Numbered from the stretch's first letter, positions 27,551 through 36,321 are shown. The stretch is 64,000 bases of DNA from UBA7672 sp044224605 (GCA_044224605.1 JBGAKC010000005.1:1-64000), one strand, 5' to 3'. Translations and numbers: made by a program. Notes: a model not told the origin generated them from the letters alone.

Positions 27551-28557
27551 CCGCGCATCTCGCGCGGGCTCTTCCCCGTCCACCGCTTGAACGCCCGCGA
27601 GAACGCCGCCGGGTCAGAGAATCCCACGAGATACCCGGTCTCGTTCACCGAGGCCTTCTTACCGCTGAGATAGTGCAGCGCGAGCCGGTGGCGCAGCTCA
27701 TCCAGGACCTTCTCGAACGTCGTGTCCTCCGCCTTCAGCCGCCGGAACAGCGTCTGCCGGCTCACGCCCATCTTCGCCGCAACCGCATCCATACTGATGT
27801 CGCCCGTGTGCAGCACCGGCATCAGCTGCAGCTCCACCCGCCCGCGCGTCGACTTCGACTGCTCGAGTTCCTTCAGCAGCGCCTCCGCCCGCTCGCTCAG
27901 CACGCCGAACACATAGCGCGGCTGCAGGGCGACCTTGCGGCTCGCCAGCTCCGGATCCATCCGCATCGCGTTCCAATGGCTGTCAAACACCACCGGACAC
28001 TGGAATATCCGCTCATACTCCGCGCGATAGCCCGGCGCGGGATGCGTCACATGCACTTCCAGCACGTGCGGCTTCGACAGGAAGCGCCGCGGCTGGCACG
28101 TCATGCGCGCGAACGTCACTTCTGTAAGCTCCGGAAAGTCGTTTGGATTGGCGCGTTCATCCACCAGCCAAGCTGCTCCGTCGACATAGGCATATCGAAA
28201 CCGGATGTTGTCGGCGCTCAAACCTTCGACCTCGATCGCCAGGCGCCCGAAACGGTTGATCTGTTTCATCGCCTCGCCCATCGTCTCCGACGCGTTGGTG
28301 ATCAGCCCCGTGATCGACAACTCTGAAAGATCGACCTCCTCGCCATAATGCAGCGCCAGCGCTGGATCGCCCGTCAATTCCTTCGCCGCGCGGAACAAGG
28401 CAATATAGTTCGGCATCGCAATGCGATTGTCCTGATCCTCCAGTTCCGTGAGCGATATTCCTGCCCGCGCGCACAGCTCCGCCGCATCCGCCCCGCGCGC
28501 CGCCGCGATCTTCACCAGCCCGCGCGGCAAACCCGCCCCGACCGTCAGCTCAGTCAT
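27547..28557 (-). CDS. AraC-family transcriptional regulator (arabinose-operon-type N-terminal domain)
   Basis: A 336-residue regulator. The first ~230 residues resemble the ligand-sensing domain found in OruR/ArgR-type AraC proteins (for example HYGEEVDLSELSITGLI). The C-terminal AraC helix-turn-helix pair is visible as DAVAAKMGVSRQTLFRRLKAE and GFSDPAAFSRAFKRWTGKSP. It is divergent from the two-cysteine protein gene at 28698 with a 140-base gap, so that gene is a plausible target. Confidence 0.9.
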   Translation of the reverse strand: MTELTVGAGLPRGLVKIAAARGADAAELCARAGISLTELEDQDNRIAMPNYIALFRAAKELTGDPALALHYGEEVDLSELSITGLITNASETMGEAMKQINRFGRLAIEVEGLSADNIRFRYAYVDGAAWLVDERANPNDFPELTEVTFARMTCQPRRFLSKPHVLEVHVTHPAPGYRAEYERIFQCPVVFDSHWNAMRMDPELASRKVALQPRYVFGVLSERAEALLKELEQSKSTRGRVELQLMPVLHTGDISMDAVAAKMGVSRQTLFRRLKAEDTTFEKVLDELRHRLALHYLSGKKASVNETGYLVGFSDPAAFSRAFKRWTGKSPREMRG

Positions 28558-28697
28558 GGCGCAAACCCGCGCTGCAACCTGCGATCATGATTTTGGCGTC
28601 CGCGATCACGTCCACAGCCTCGCCAACCTGTCTCCGTTCATATCGCATTCAACGCACGCCGCCGATGAATGCGGGATAACAAAAAGGGACAAACCCG

Positions 28698-29702
28698 ATG
28701 AAAAACCTACTCCTCCTCTCCGCCGCCAGCCTCCTCCTCGCCCCGATCGCTTCAGCCCAGGTTCCGTTCGCCCAGCCGACACCGGCGCCCGAACAGGTCT
28801 ACACGCCCACATCGCTGACCCCTGAACCTGGCCTGCCCCGTACCGCTGACGACCATCCGGATTTCCAGAACATGGTCTGGGCCACCAACTTCTTCCCGGT
28901 CTTCGAGGCGAGCCCCATGGCCGCCACCCTCGTCGTTCCCGAAGCCGAAGCGAAGAAGATCGTCGCCACAATGGTCGCCGGCATGGCGAAAATCCCAGAC
29001 TTCGCCATCGACCCGGAAGCCGGCGAAATCATCGGCAACACCAACGGCCTCCCCCTCGTCCGCGGCGAGCGCCGCACGCGCCTGATCGTCCTTCCCGCCA
29101 ACGGCAAGGTTCCGCTCGCGCCCGAAGCCAAGAAGATCGCGACGGCCTCCAGCGGCGACAGGAAGGACGATTACGAACAGCGCCCGTCCGGCGAACGCTG
29201 TCTCGTCCTCGGCGGTTCCTCGCCCTACTTCGCCACCATCTCCTACAATCGCATCCAGTTCGTGCAGACGCGCGATTACATCGTCATTCACTCGGAGAAC
29301 GGTGATGAAGCCCGCATCATCCCTGTCGCCGCCAAGCACAGCCTGTCTGCCCCCACCAACTGGTATGGCGACTCCATCGCCCGCTGGGACGGCGACACGC
29401 TGGTCGTCGAAACCATCCGCCAGCCGCAGGCCGAAAACGTCCGCGGCCTCTTCCAGAAATTCATCGTCAATTCGGATTCGAAAGTGATCGAGCGCTTCAC
29501 GCGCGTTGCGAGGAATGAGCTGCTCTATCAGTTCACCGTCGAAGACCCGAAGGTCTACACCGCCCCCTGGCTCGGCGAGTACTCGTTCTACGCAACCGAC
29601 ACCGGCATGTTCCCCTCCCCCTGCCACGAGCACAACTATTCGCTCCCCAACATCCTGCTGGGCCAGCGCATGGCCGATCTGCGGGGCGCGAAGAAGGACT
29701 GA
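28698..29702 (+). CDS. Secreted two-cysteine protein of unknown function (family copy 2)
   Basis: A 334-residue exported protein with a signal peptide (residues 1-21, IASAQ). It shares the family skeleton: GERC, YNRIQFVQTRDYIVI, WYGDSIARWDGDTLVVET, ERFTRVARNELLYQFTVEDP and SPCHEHNYSLPNILLGQR. The mature chain again has only two cysteines, at ERC and PCHE. It is more diverged than copies 1 and 3, and WMGDS is replaced by WYGDS. It lies opposite the AraC-type gene and 108 bases before the metallo-beta-lactamase-fold gene. Confidence 0.82.
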   Translation: MKNLLLLSAASLLLAPIASAQVPFAQPTPAPEQVYTPTSLTPEPGLPRTADDHPDFQNMVWATNFFPVFEASPMAATLVVPEAEAKKIVATMVAGMAKIPDFAIDPEAGEIIGNTNGLPLVRGERRTRLIVLPANGKVPLAPEAKKIATASSGDRKDDYEQRPSGERCLVLGGSSPYFATISYNRIQFVQTRDYIVIHSENGDEARIIPVAAKHSLSAPTNWYGDSIARWDGDTLVVETIRQPQAENVRGLFQKFIVNSDSKVIERFTRVARNELLYQFTVEDPKVYTAPWLGEYSFYATDTGMFPSPCHEHNYSLPNILLGQRMADLRGAKKD

Positions 29703-29810
29703 GTGAGCCTACGCCCCCTCGGCCCTACGGGCCTGTTCGCCATGCGGGCGCGCTCACTGGCGTGCGGATATCCAGTCGCTACACTCCCCTTCAACACAAG
29801 GGGAAACACC

Positions 29811-30668
29811 ATGCTCAAATGGCAGGTCGGCGACGTCACCATCTCGCGCATCGTCGAACTCGAGATGTCCTCGCCCTATTCCACCAAACATCCCTTCATC
29901 CCCGACGCGACGCCCGAGAGGATGCGCGAGCCCTCCTGGCTCCACCCGCACTTCGTGACGCCCGAGGGCAATCTCAACACCTCGATCCACGCCCTGCTCG
30001 TCGATGCACCCGGACTCAAGCTCGTCGTCGACACCTGCATCGGCAATGACCGCCCGCGCCGCATCCTCGCCAAGCGCCCACTCTCGCTTCCCTTCCTCGA
30101 GCGCTTCGCCGAATCCGGCTGGAAGACGACAGACGTCAACGCCGTCATCTGCACGCACCTGCATGTCGACCATGTCGGCTGGAACACCATGCTGGTCGAC
30201 GGCAAGTGGACGCCCACCTTCCCGAACGCCCGCTATCTCATCGGCCGCCGCGAGTTCGAACACTGGACCGCCGAGGGCGAAGGCGAAACGAGGGAGATTC
30301 TCGCAGACAGCGTGCAGCCCATCTTCGACGCCGGCCTCGCCCACCTCGTCGACATGGATCACCGCATCTCGAACGAGATCCGCCTGACGCCCACGCCCGG
30401 CCACACCCCCGGCCACGTCTCCGTCGTCATCGAGTCAAAAGGTCAGCGCGCCATCATCACCGGCGACCTCATGCACCACCCCTGCCAGATCGCCCACCCC
30501 GACTGGTGCGCCGCCTTCGACAGCAATCAGCCGGCAGCCCAGGCCACCCGCGAACACTTCCTCCGCGACGTCTCTGACACCAACACTCTCGTCATCGGCA
30601 CCCACTTCACCGCACCGACAGCCGGCCACGTGGTGAAGGACGGCGATGCGTACAGGCTGGTAAGCTAG
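29811..30668 (+). CDS. Metallo-beta-lactamase-fold hydrolase
   Basis: A 285-residue cytoplasmic protein. The ATG at 29811 follows AAGGGGA; a longer frame upstream is unlikely. The zinc motif HLHVDH is at 116-121, followed by the third His in TPGHTPGHVSV and the bridging Asp in ITGDLMHHP, then a late His in GTHFTAP. The fold covers lactonases and esterases, including quorum-quenching enzymes, but nothing here singles out a substrate. It may be co-transcribed with the preceding two-cysteine gene. Confidence 0.9.
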   Translation: MLKWQVGDVTISRIVELEMSSPYSTKHPFIPDATPERMREPSWLHPHFVTPEGNLNTSIHALLVDAPGLKLVVDTCIGNDRPRRILAKRPLSLPFLERFAESGWKTTDVNAVICTHLHVDHVGWNTMLVDGKWTPTFPNARYLIGRREFEHWTAEGEGETREILADSVQPIFDAGLAHLVDMDHRISNEIRLTPTPGHTPGHVSVVIESKGQRAIITGDLMHHPCQIAHPDWCAAFDSNQPAAQATREHFLRDVSDTNTLVIGTHFTAPTAGHVVKDGDAYRLVS

Positions 30669-30670
30669 CC

Positions 30671-30705
30671 AAAACAAAAAAGGGCGGCCCCATCGGAGCC
30701 GCCCT
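30671..30705 (-). terminator. Intrinsic terminator of the serine hydrolase gene
   Basis: An 8-bp stem (agggcggc at 30681-30688 with gccgccct at 30698-30705) is followed on the minus strand by TTTTTTGTTTT. This is one of the clearest intrinsic terminators in the window. It could also stop the convergent metallo-beta-lactamase-fold transcript, although the + strand side is poorer in T. Confidence 0.8.
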
Positions 30706-30730
30706 TCCCGTTTCGATCAGACCTCGGACA

Positions 30731-31993
30731 CTACTTCTTCAGCGCGTCATAGATCCACGCGCGGTTCTTGCGCTGGTATTCGCTCAGCAGGGCGCGGTCC
30801 TGGATCATGAACACCATGAACACGTCGTTCTTGGGATCATACCACCATTCCGTGCCCGCGATGCCGTTCCACGAGAACGTGCCGTTGCCCGGACGCTGTT
30901 TCGTGTCATCGATCACGAGCGACATGCCAAGGCCGAAGCCCATGCCGGCGCCCGGGAAGAACAGGCCCTTGCCGCGGACTTCCGCCGTGGTCTGGTCGAC
31001 CAGCATCTTGTCCAGCGTTTCCGGCTTCAGGATCTGCACGCCCTTGTAGGCGCCGTGGTTGGCCAGCATCAGCACGAAGCGGAGATAGTCTTCCGCGGTC
31101 GACGACAGACCGCCGCCGCCCGACATGAACGGATGCGCCGCCGTATAGTCGTAATAGAGCGGATCGTTGTTCTTCGACTGCGCGAAGCGGGCCGAGTTCG
31201 AGGCCGGCTGGAAGAACATCGTGTCCGTCATGCCCAGCGGCCCCGTGACGCGCGCCTTGATCGCATCGCCCAGCGACTGGCCGGTGATCTTCTCGATCAC
31301 GCCGCCCAGCACGTCGAGGCCCTGGCTGTAGTTCCAGGCAGCGCCCGGCTCAGCGATCATCGGCAGCTTGGCGACAACCTGCTCCGACCAGTCCTTGGCC
31401 GAAAGGTCAGTGCGCCCTTCACCACCGGCAACCCACGCCTTTGAGATCGGCAGCTGCGGCTGGATGAAGGAGTAGATGATGCCCGAGGTGTGGCTCATCA
31501 GGTGGCGGATCAGCATCGGCTTGGTCGAGGGGACCGGATCACCGTCCTTCTGCCAGATCTTGATGTTCGCAAACGCCGGCAGGTATTTCGAGACCGGCGC
31601 GTCGAGATCGAGCTTGCCTTCCTGCACCAGCGTCATCGCCGTCACCGCGACGACCGGCTTGGTCATCGAGAAGACGCGGAAGATCGTCTGGTCAGTGACC
31701 GGCGTCGTCTGGCCCGGGCCCTGAACGCCGAAGCCCTGTGCGAAGGCGATCTTGTTCTGGCGACCGATCAGCAGGTACGCGCCCGGAATCTTGCCGCTCA
31801 TCACGTCGGCATTGAGAGCCGTGCGGATCTCGGCCAGCTTCGCCGGGTCGAAGCCCAGCGCCAGCGCATCGCCTTGCTCAAGCGAGGAGGTCGCTGGATC
31901 AACCGTAGATGGTCCGGTCTGGCAGGCCGCCAGCGCCAATGCGATTGCCGCACTTGCGGCAAAAACGCTCCGTCTCAGTGTCATTCCAATCAA
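30731..31993 (-). CDS. Beta-lactamase-fold serine hydrolase lipoprotein (family VIII esterase-like)
   Basis: A protein of up to 420 residues, exported as a lipoprotein (lipobox LAAC near residue 24). The first codon at 31993 is TTG with a GGGAGAG site at suitable distance; an ATG at 31984 is the alternative. The SxxK nucleophile motif is Ser109-Met-Thr-Lys112, the Tyr motif is YSQ at 222-224 and the C-terminal half has WNGIAGTEWWYDP. These fit class C beta-lactamase/family VIII carboxylesterases, which usually cleave esters or D-amino peptides rather than giving resistance. Confidence 0.9.
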   Translation of the reverse strand: MIGMTLRRSVFAASAAIALALAACQTGPSTVDPATSSLEQGDALALGFDPAKLAEIRTALNADVMSGKIPGAYLLIGRQNKIAFAQGFGVQGPGQTTPVTDQTIFRVFSMTKPVVAVTAMTLVQEGKLDLDAPVSKYLPAFANIKIWQKDGDPVPSTKPMLIRHLMSHTSGIIYSFIQPQLPISKAWVAGGEGRTDLSAKDWSEQVVAKLPMIAEPGAAWNYSQGLDVLGGVIEKITGQSLGDAIKARVTGPLGMTDTMFFQPASNSARFAQSKNNDPLYYDYTAAHPFMSGGGGLSSTAEDYLRFVLMLANHGAYKGVQILKPETLDKMLVDQTTAEVRGKGLFFPGAGMGFGLGMSLVIDDTKQRPGNGTFSWNGIAGTEWWYDPKNDVFMVFMIQDRALLSEYQRKNRAWIYDALKK

Positions 31994-32251
31994 GTTGTCT
32001 CTCCCTCAGACCCGCGTTTTCGAAACGGTTCGGTTTCCTGCTGTTACCGCGCTTCACCTGACAGTGGAAAGGGGGCCAGACGACGGGACTTGCTCCGTTC
32101 CGCGTTGGATTCCAGTAATATGCGACACCTCGCCCATGGCCGACTTCAGGAGAGCGGGTTACCCTTTGGTCAGGTGGAGGATTTAGCTGCAATGCCGGTG
32201 AGAGACAGGCGAACACGCCGTCCGCGCCGGTAGCGCTCATGGGGAAGGAAA

Positions 32252-32833
32252 ATGACCCGCTTGATTCCGGCGCTTGCGCTGGCGCTTGCCTTTACGGCTT
32301 GCTCTCCGAATGAAGATGAAGCTTCCAAGCCTGCCGGCGCGCCCGTCGCCGGCATGGGCATCGTGACGGCCGAAGACTTCAAGACCGACTATGCGCTCAA
32401 GGAAGTGATGGGCCACGCGGTGGATTTCGCCGCCTTTGGCGTCTGGAACAACCAGGGCTGGCTCATCAACGCGGAAGGGACGCACGAACTCTTCCCGACC
32501 GACGATGCCGGCTGGCACAACGCCGAAAGCGCCGCGATCACGCTGGCAGAGATTTCCAACGTCCTGCTTCTGCCCGGTCGTCCGCAAAACGACGACCGCC
32601 GCTGGGTCGACGCCGCACACCAGCTGCACGCTGCCGCCATGGACGCGCAGAAGACCGCCGAGGCAAGGGACAAGCAAGCCTTCTTCGATGCCGGCGGCGA
32701 GATCTACGAAGCCTGCGTCACCTGCCATAACCATTTTGTGCAGGGCGATGCGGCCGGTCCTGCTGCAAAGTTGCCTGAATTGCCAAACCGCGTCCGTCCG
32801 GGCTCGGAGCCGCCGCCGAAACCAAACCAGTAA
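32252..32833 (+). CDS. c-type cytochrome lipoprotein (cytochrome c'-like)
   Basis: A 193-residue lipoprotein (lipobox FTAC, Cys17) with one C-terminal heme-binding motif CVTCH (Cys155, Cys158, His159) preceded by GGEIYEA and followed by NHF. The placement of the motif at the end of a mostly helical protein resembles class II (cytochrome c') topology. A Pro-rich tail follows. GGGGAAGG stands just before the ATG. It is upstream of two paired sets of membrane proteins in the same direction, so it is a candidate electron donor or acceptor for them. Confidence 0.85.
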   Translation: MTRLIPALALALAFTACSPNEDEASKPAGAPVAGMGIVTAEDFKTDYALKEVMGHAVDFAAFGVWNNQGWLINAEGTHELFPTDDAGWHNAESAAITLAEISNVLLLPGRPQNDDRRWVDAAHQLHAAAMDAQKTAEARDKQAFFDAGGEIYEACVTCHNHFVQGDAAGPAAKLPELPNRVRPGSEPPPKPNQ

Positions 32834-32931
32834 GACAAGACCACCGGGGAAGACGCCTTATCGGGGGGATGAGGCTTACAGCGCCAACCTTGGGCTACCG
32901 GCAAAGCCGGGGCCCGGCAGGGGAGAGAGAG

Positions 32932-33684
32932 TTGTTTCACGACCTAGTTGAATGGATCCAGCACGGACTGGGCAAGAGCGGAGAGGACGGACAGTCCTGG
33001 TCCGAGATGCTCCATGAGTCCCTGAGCCTGTGGAACGTCACCGAAGGCACGCACGTGCTGACGTTGATGTTCTTCGCCGGGACGATCTGGATCATCGATC
33101 TTCGCATGATGGGCGTCGCGTTCCGCAACGTGCCGTTCTCGAAGCTGAATGACCGCGTGCTGCCGATCACGATCGCCGCCTTCGGGATGATGATCCTGAC
33201 GGGCGTCATCGCCGCCTTCGGCCGCGACCCCCTGCTCTACTATCACGACATCTGGTTCCGCCTTAAGATGATCTTCCTGGCGATCGCCTCGGCCAACATC
33301 TTCTGGTTCCACTACATGGTGCAGAAGACCCAGGCCGAATGGGACAACGATCCCACGCCGCCCACGCGCGTGCGCATCTCCGGTCTCATCTCGATGTGCT
33401 GCTGGATCCTGATCATCACCTTCGGCCGCTTCATCGCCTACGACTTCCTGCGTTGCGACAAGGTGCCCGAAGGCGGCTTCGTCTACGTGTTCGCAGAATG
33501 CAAGCAGGCCCTCTCCTATCTCGACGAGATGGGCGACGACACCGGCGACCAGTCGACCGGGGAATCGACCGATGGCGCAACCGATCAGGCTGCGCCGGAA
33601 GGCGAAACGCCTGCCGATGAAGCCACGCCGCCCGCCGAAACGCCCGCTCCGGCCCAACCCGCTGCTCCTGGCCAGGGGAACTGA
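32932..33684 (+). CDS. Membrane protein A, first copy (DUF6644-like)
   Basis: A 250-residue inner-membrane protein with about four helices and a long acidic/proline-rich C-terminal tail. I start it at the TTG at 32932 because a GGGGAGAG site lies directly before it and the second copy aligns from the same TTG; an in-frame extension to 32869 lacks support. Conserved residues include the His in EGTHVLT, YYHD and FWFHYMVQ, and a Cys pair RC..FAEC near residues 176-191. The fold resembles a DUF6644-type family by eye, which I cannot confirm. Its stop is 3 bases from gene B. Confidence 0.8.
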   Translation: MFHDLVEWIQHGLGKSGEDGQSWSEMLHESLSLWNVTEGTHVLTLMFFAGTIWIIDLRMMGVAFRNVPFSKLNDRVLPITIAAFGMMILTGVIAAFGRDPLLYYHDIWFRLKMIFLAIASANIFWFHYMVQKTQAEWDNDPTPPTRVRISGLISMCCWILIITFGRFIAYDFLRCDKVPEGGFVYVFAECKQALSYLDEMGDDTGDQSTGESTDGATDQAAPEGETPADEATPPAETPAPAQPAAPGQGN

Positions 33685-33687
33685 TCC

Positions 33688-34527
33688 ATGAACTTCGAAA
33701 AAATCTTTCCCGGCCTGAACGACTTCTTCGACCAGCTTCCGCTGCTCGGTAAGGTCAATCTGGGCTTCTTCACCCTGCTCGACATCTTCGCCCTCTTCGG
33801 TGCGATGCACCTCGTCGGCATGGCGCTGATCGGCGGCTGCTCGATCCTCATGAACGTCAGGTTCTGGGGCGCGGGCATCACGGCGGAAACGCCCGCCCAG
33901 GTCGAAAAGAACCTGCGCGTGTGGCTCTGGATCGGCATCGGCATGGCGCTGTTCAGCGGTCTCATCATGGGCGCGCTCACTTCGAGCAAGCTTTATGGCT
34001 CGGCCGCCTTCTTCTCGAAGATCATGGCGCTCATCGCCGCCGTGACCTTCTCCTTCGGCGTCACCAACTCGATCGCCAGGTCGGACGGCGCCGTCAGCCG
34101 CAACGCCCTCATCGCCGCTGCTGTCGCGATGGTGTTCTGGGCGATCTCGCTGCTGGTCTTCCTCTCGACCGAAGTCGTCAACGTGGGCCTCTTCCACGTC
34201 ATCACGGCCTGCTACGGCATGGTCCTGATCTTCGGATCGCGGATTAACCGCATCATCGCGGTCGCCACCTACGCCGTCCTCTTCGGCGGCGTGTTCATCA
34301 TGTACTGGATCGTCGGCTTCAACAGCTACGACCAGATCTATCTCGACGTCTCGATGTGGTCGATGATCATCGGCCTCGTCGTGGTGCTGGGCCTGATCTT
34401 CATGGAACTCCGCCTCAAGGACCGCGTCGACAGCGCCACGCCGCTTGCCCGCCTCATCGCCGTGTTCTCCTTCCTCACCTGGGTCACGGTCGCCGCCGGC
34501 GGCCGCTGGATCGGGTTCAGCCCGTAA
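33688..34527 (+). CDS. Membrane protein B, first copy (DUF6644-like)
   Basis: A 279-residue protein with about seven hydrophobic helices. It shares FDQLPLLGKVNLGFFTLLDI, AMHLVGMALIGG, GVTNSIA and the C-terminal LTWVTVAAGGRWIGF with its paralogue downstream. Conserved intramembrane His residues occur in MHLVG and GLFHVIT, which could ligate heme or metal (inference). It is co-transcribed with membrane protein A and ends before an intrinsic terminator. The function is unknown. Confidence 0.82.
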   Translation: MNFEKIFPGLNDFFDQLPLLGKVNLGFFTLLDIFALFGAMHLVGMALIGGCSILMNVRFWGAGITAETPAQVEKNLRVWLWIGIGMALFSGLIMGALTSSKLYGSAAFFSKIMALIAAVTFSFGVTNSIARSDGAVSRNALIAAAVAMVFWAISLLVFLSTEVVNVGLFHVITACYGMVLIFGSRINRIIAVATYAVLFGGVFIMYWIVGFNSYDQIYLDVSMWSMIIGLVVVLGLIFMELRLKDRVDSATPLARLIAVFSFLTWVTVAAGGRWIGFSP

Positions 34528-34550
34528 GCGGGACACGACGTTCACGACGA

Positions 34551-34580
34551 AAACCCCGGAGGGCGACCTCCGGGGTTTTT
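34551..34580 (+). terminator. Intrinsic terminator after the first A-B pair
   Basis: An 11-bp stem (aaccccggagg with cctccggggtt) and a short loop followed by a run of Ts. A near-identical hairpin follows the second A-B pair at 36292, so the terminator was duplicated with the genes. Confidence 0.85.
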
Positions 34581-34646
34581 CGTCCTGATTGTCGCACACA
34601 CGATTGCGTGCTCGACCCCGCTTCGGGTGACGCGAACGATCCATAT

Positions 34647-34660
34647 TTGACCTGAGTCAA
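34647..34660. promoter_or_regulatory. FNR/FixK-like operator upstream of the second A-B pair
   Basis: The perfect-armed palindrome TTGACCTGAGTCAA (TTGA-N6-TCAA) lies 71 bases upstream of the TTG start. A TAGTTT at 34685-34690 could serve as -10, placing the site about 43 bases upstream of a transcription start, the position used by activating FNR/FixK-type regulators. I found no matching site upstream of the first pair. Confidence 0.55.
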
Positions 34661-34730
34661 AATCACCCGCCTCGCGGCATGACGTAGTTTCCCTGCAAAA
34701 ACAGACGAAAAGGCAGGGGAGCGGACAGAC

Positions 34731-35447
34731 TTGCTGCACGATTTCATCAACTGGCTTCAGCACGACCTCGGAAAGACAAGTCCGGACGGACTGTCGTGGT
34801 CGGAGGCTCTTCACTCATCACTGAACCTCTGGAACCTCGTCGAAGGCACGCACGTACTCACGATCATGCTCTTCGCCGGAACGATCTGGGTCGTCGACCT
34901 TCGCATGATGGGCGTTGCGTTCCGCAACCTGCCGTTCTCGCGGGTTAATGATCGCGTCCTGCCGATCACCATTGCGGCGCTCATCGCCATGATCGTCACC
35001 GGCCTCATCTCCTTCTTCGGCCGCGACCCCCTTCTTTACTACCACGACGTCTGGTTCAGGCTGAAAATGACTTTCCTGGTCATCGCCTCGATCAACATCT
35101 TCTGGTTCCACTACATGGTGCAGAAGAACCAGGCTGAATGGGACAGCGCGCCCACGCCGCCTGCGCGGGTTCGCGTCTCCGGCCTGATCTCGATGGTGTG
35201 CTGGGCGCTCGTCATCATCTTCGGCCGCTTCATCGCATATGACTGGTATCGCTGCGAGAAAGTGCCGGAAGGCTCGTTCGTCTACACCTTCGCCGAGTGC
35301 GAATCCGCGTTGCGCTACCTGAAGGAAGACGGCGCCGCGAGTGAAGAAACGATCCCGGACGAGGCGCCTCCACCCGAGGCTCCGGCTGATCCGCCGCCTA
35401 CACCTTCCGAAACAACCGCAACTCCTGTCCCCGGCCAGGGAAACTGA
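34731..35447 (+). CDS. Membrane protein A, second copy (DUF6644-like)
   Basis: A 238-residue paralogue of the 32932 gene; most of the helical core is identical (for example FAGTIW, DLRMMGVAFRN, NDRVLPITIAA, GRDPLLYYHD, FWFHYMVQK, GRFIAYD). It starts at TTG with AGGGGAG upstream, as does the first copy. The conserved histidines and the RC..FAEC cysteine pair are kept. The C-terminal tail is shorter but still acidic and Pro-rich and ends PVPGQGN, like the first copy (APGQGN). The operon may be oxygen- or NO-regulated through the site at 34647. Confidence 0.8.
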   Translation: MLHDFINWLQHDLGKTSPDGLSWSEALHSSLNLWNLVEGTHVLTIMLFAGTIWVVDLRMMGVAFRNLPFSRVNDRVLPITIAALIAMIVTGLISFFGRDPLLYYHDVWFRLKMTFLVIASINIFWFHYMVQKNQAEWDSAPTPPARVRVSGLISMVCWALVIIFGRFIAYDWYRCEKVPEGSFVYTFAECESALRYLKEDGAASEETIPDEAPPPEAPADPPPTPSETTATPVPGQGN

Positions 35448-35450
35448 ACC

Positions 35451-36266
35451 ATGGATTTCTCGCAACTCCTTCCCGGCATCCACGACTGGGTCACGTCGCT
35501 GCCCAAGACGCCGCCCTTCGCCTATCTGCAGGACATCTACGCCCTGTTCGGCGCCGTCCACCTCATCGGACTCGCCATGCTCGGCGGCGCCGTCATCCTG
35601 CTGAATCTCAGATTGCTCAACGCCGGCATGACCGCCGATCCCGCCTCGGTCGTCGAGCGCGGCCTGCGTCCCTGGCTAATCACCGGCACGGCGATCGTGC
35701 TGATCACGGGCATCATCATTGGCGCCCTCAACTCGGAGAAGCTCTACTATTCGACAGCCTTCTTCGCGAAGATGGTCGCGATGGTCGCCGCCCTGGTCTT
35801 CAGCTTCGGCGTCACCAACGTCGTCGCCAGCGCCGAAGGCAAGACATCCGGCACGGCCGTCGCCTGGACCATCGTCGCAGGCCTGCTCTGGCTGGTCTCG
35901 CTCGGCGTCTTCAGCGTCACTGACGGCCTCAACCCGGGCGTCTTCCACATGATCGCGGCCGGGTTCGCGATCCTTGTCATAGCCGGCAAGCATACGCGCT
36001 GGATCGCCGCCGCCATCGCCGCAGTGCTCTATGGCGGCATTGTTCTCATGTATTTCTTCGTTGGACTGGACAATGCCGACGCCTTCGCGACGGACATGTC
36101 ACGCTATTCGCTGATCGCTGGCGCGGTCCTCCTCCTTGCCCTTCTGGGCTTCGAGGTGTCGAAGGGCGAGGAAGGATCCGCCCCCCTCACCCGCGTGATC
36201 GCGCTGTTCTCCATCCTCTGCTGGGTCACGGTCGCCGCGGCGGGCCGCTGGATCGGGTTCAGCTGA
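35451..36266 (+). CDS. Membrane protein B, second copy (DUF6644-like)
   Basis: A 271-residue polytopic membrane protein and paralogue of the 33688 gene. Shared elements include DIYALFGAVHLIGLAMLGG (compare the first copy's AMHLVG), SFGVTN, GVFHMIA and the C-terminal CWVTVAAAGRWIGF. The two intramembrane histidines are conserved. It begins 3 bases after gene A and ends shortly before a terminator. No characterised homologue is known to me. Confidence 0.82.
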   Translation: MDFSQLLPGIHDWVTSLPKTPPFAYLQDIYALFGAVHLIGLAMLGGAVILLNLRLLNAGMTADPASVVERGLRPWLITGTAIVLITGIIIGALNSEKLYYSTAFFAKMVAMVAALVFSFGVTNVVASAEGKTSGTAVAWTIVAGLLWLVSLGVFSVTDGLNPGVFHMIAAGFAILVIAGKHTRWIAAAIAAVLYGGIVLMYFFVGLDNADAFATDMSRYSLIAGAVLLLALLGFEVSKGEEGSAPLTRVIALFSILCWVTVAAAGRWIGFS

Positions 36267-36291
36267 TCGCAGAAATCCCTCCCGGAGACAG

Positions 36292-36321
36292 AAACCCCGG
36301 AGAGCGATCTCCGGGGTTTTT
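36292..36321 (+). terminator. Intrinsic terminator after the second A-B pair
   Basis: The stem aaccccggaga with tctccggggtt is followed by TTTT. It is nearly identical to the hairpin at 34551. Confidence 0.85.

Noticed and set aside
30731..31993. Serine hydrolase as an antibiotic-resistance beta-lactamase
   Set aside because: The YSQ in place of YAN/YSN and the lipoprotein signal fit family VIII esterases and peptidases better; nothing suggests resistance.
32944..34644. 566-codon minus-strand frame opposite the first A-B membrane pair
   Set aside because: It is the antisense of two convincing membrane proteins and crosses their terminator; composition is typical of antisense shadow frames (Asp/His/Arg-rich).
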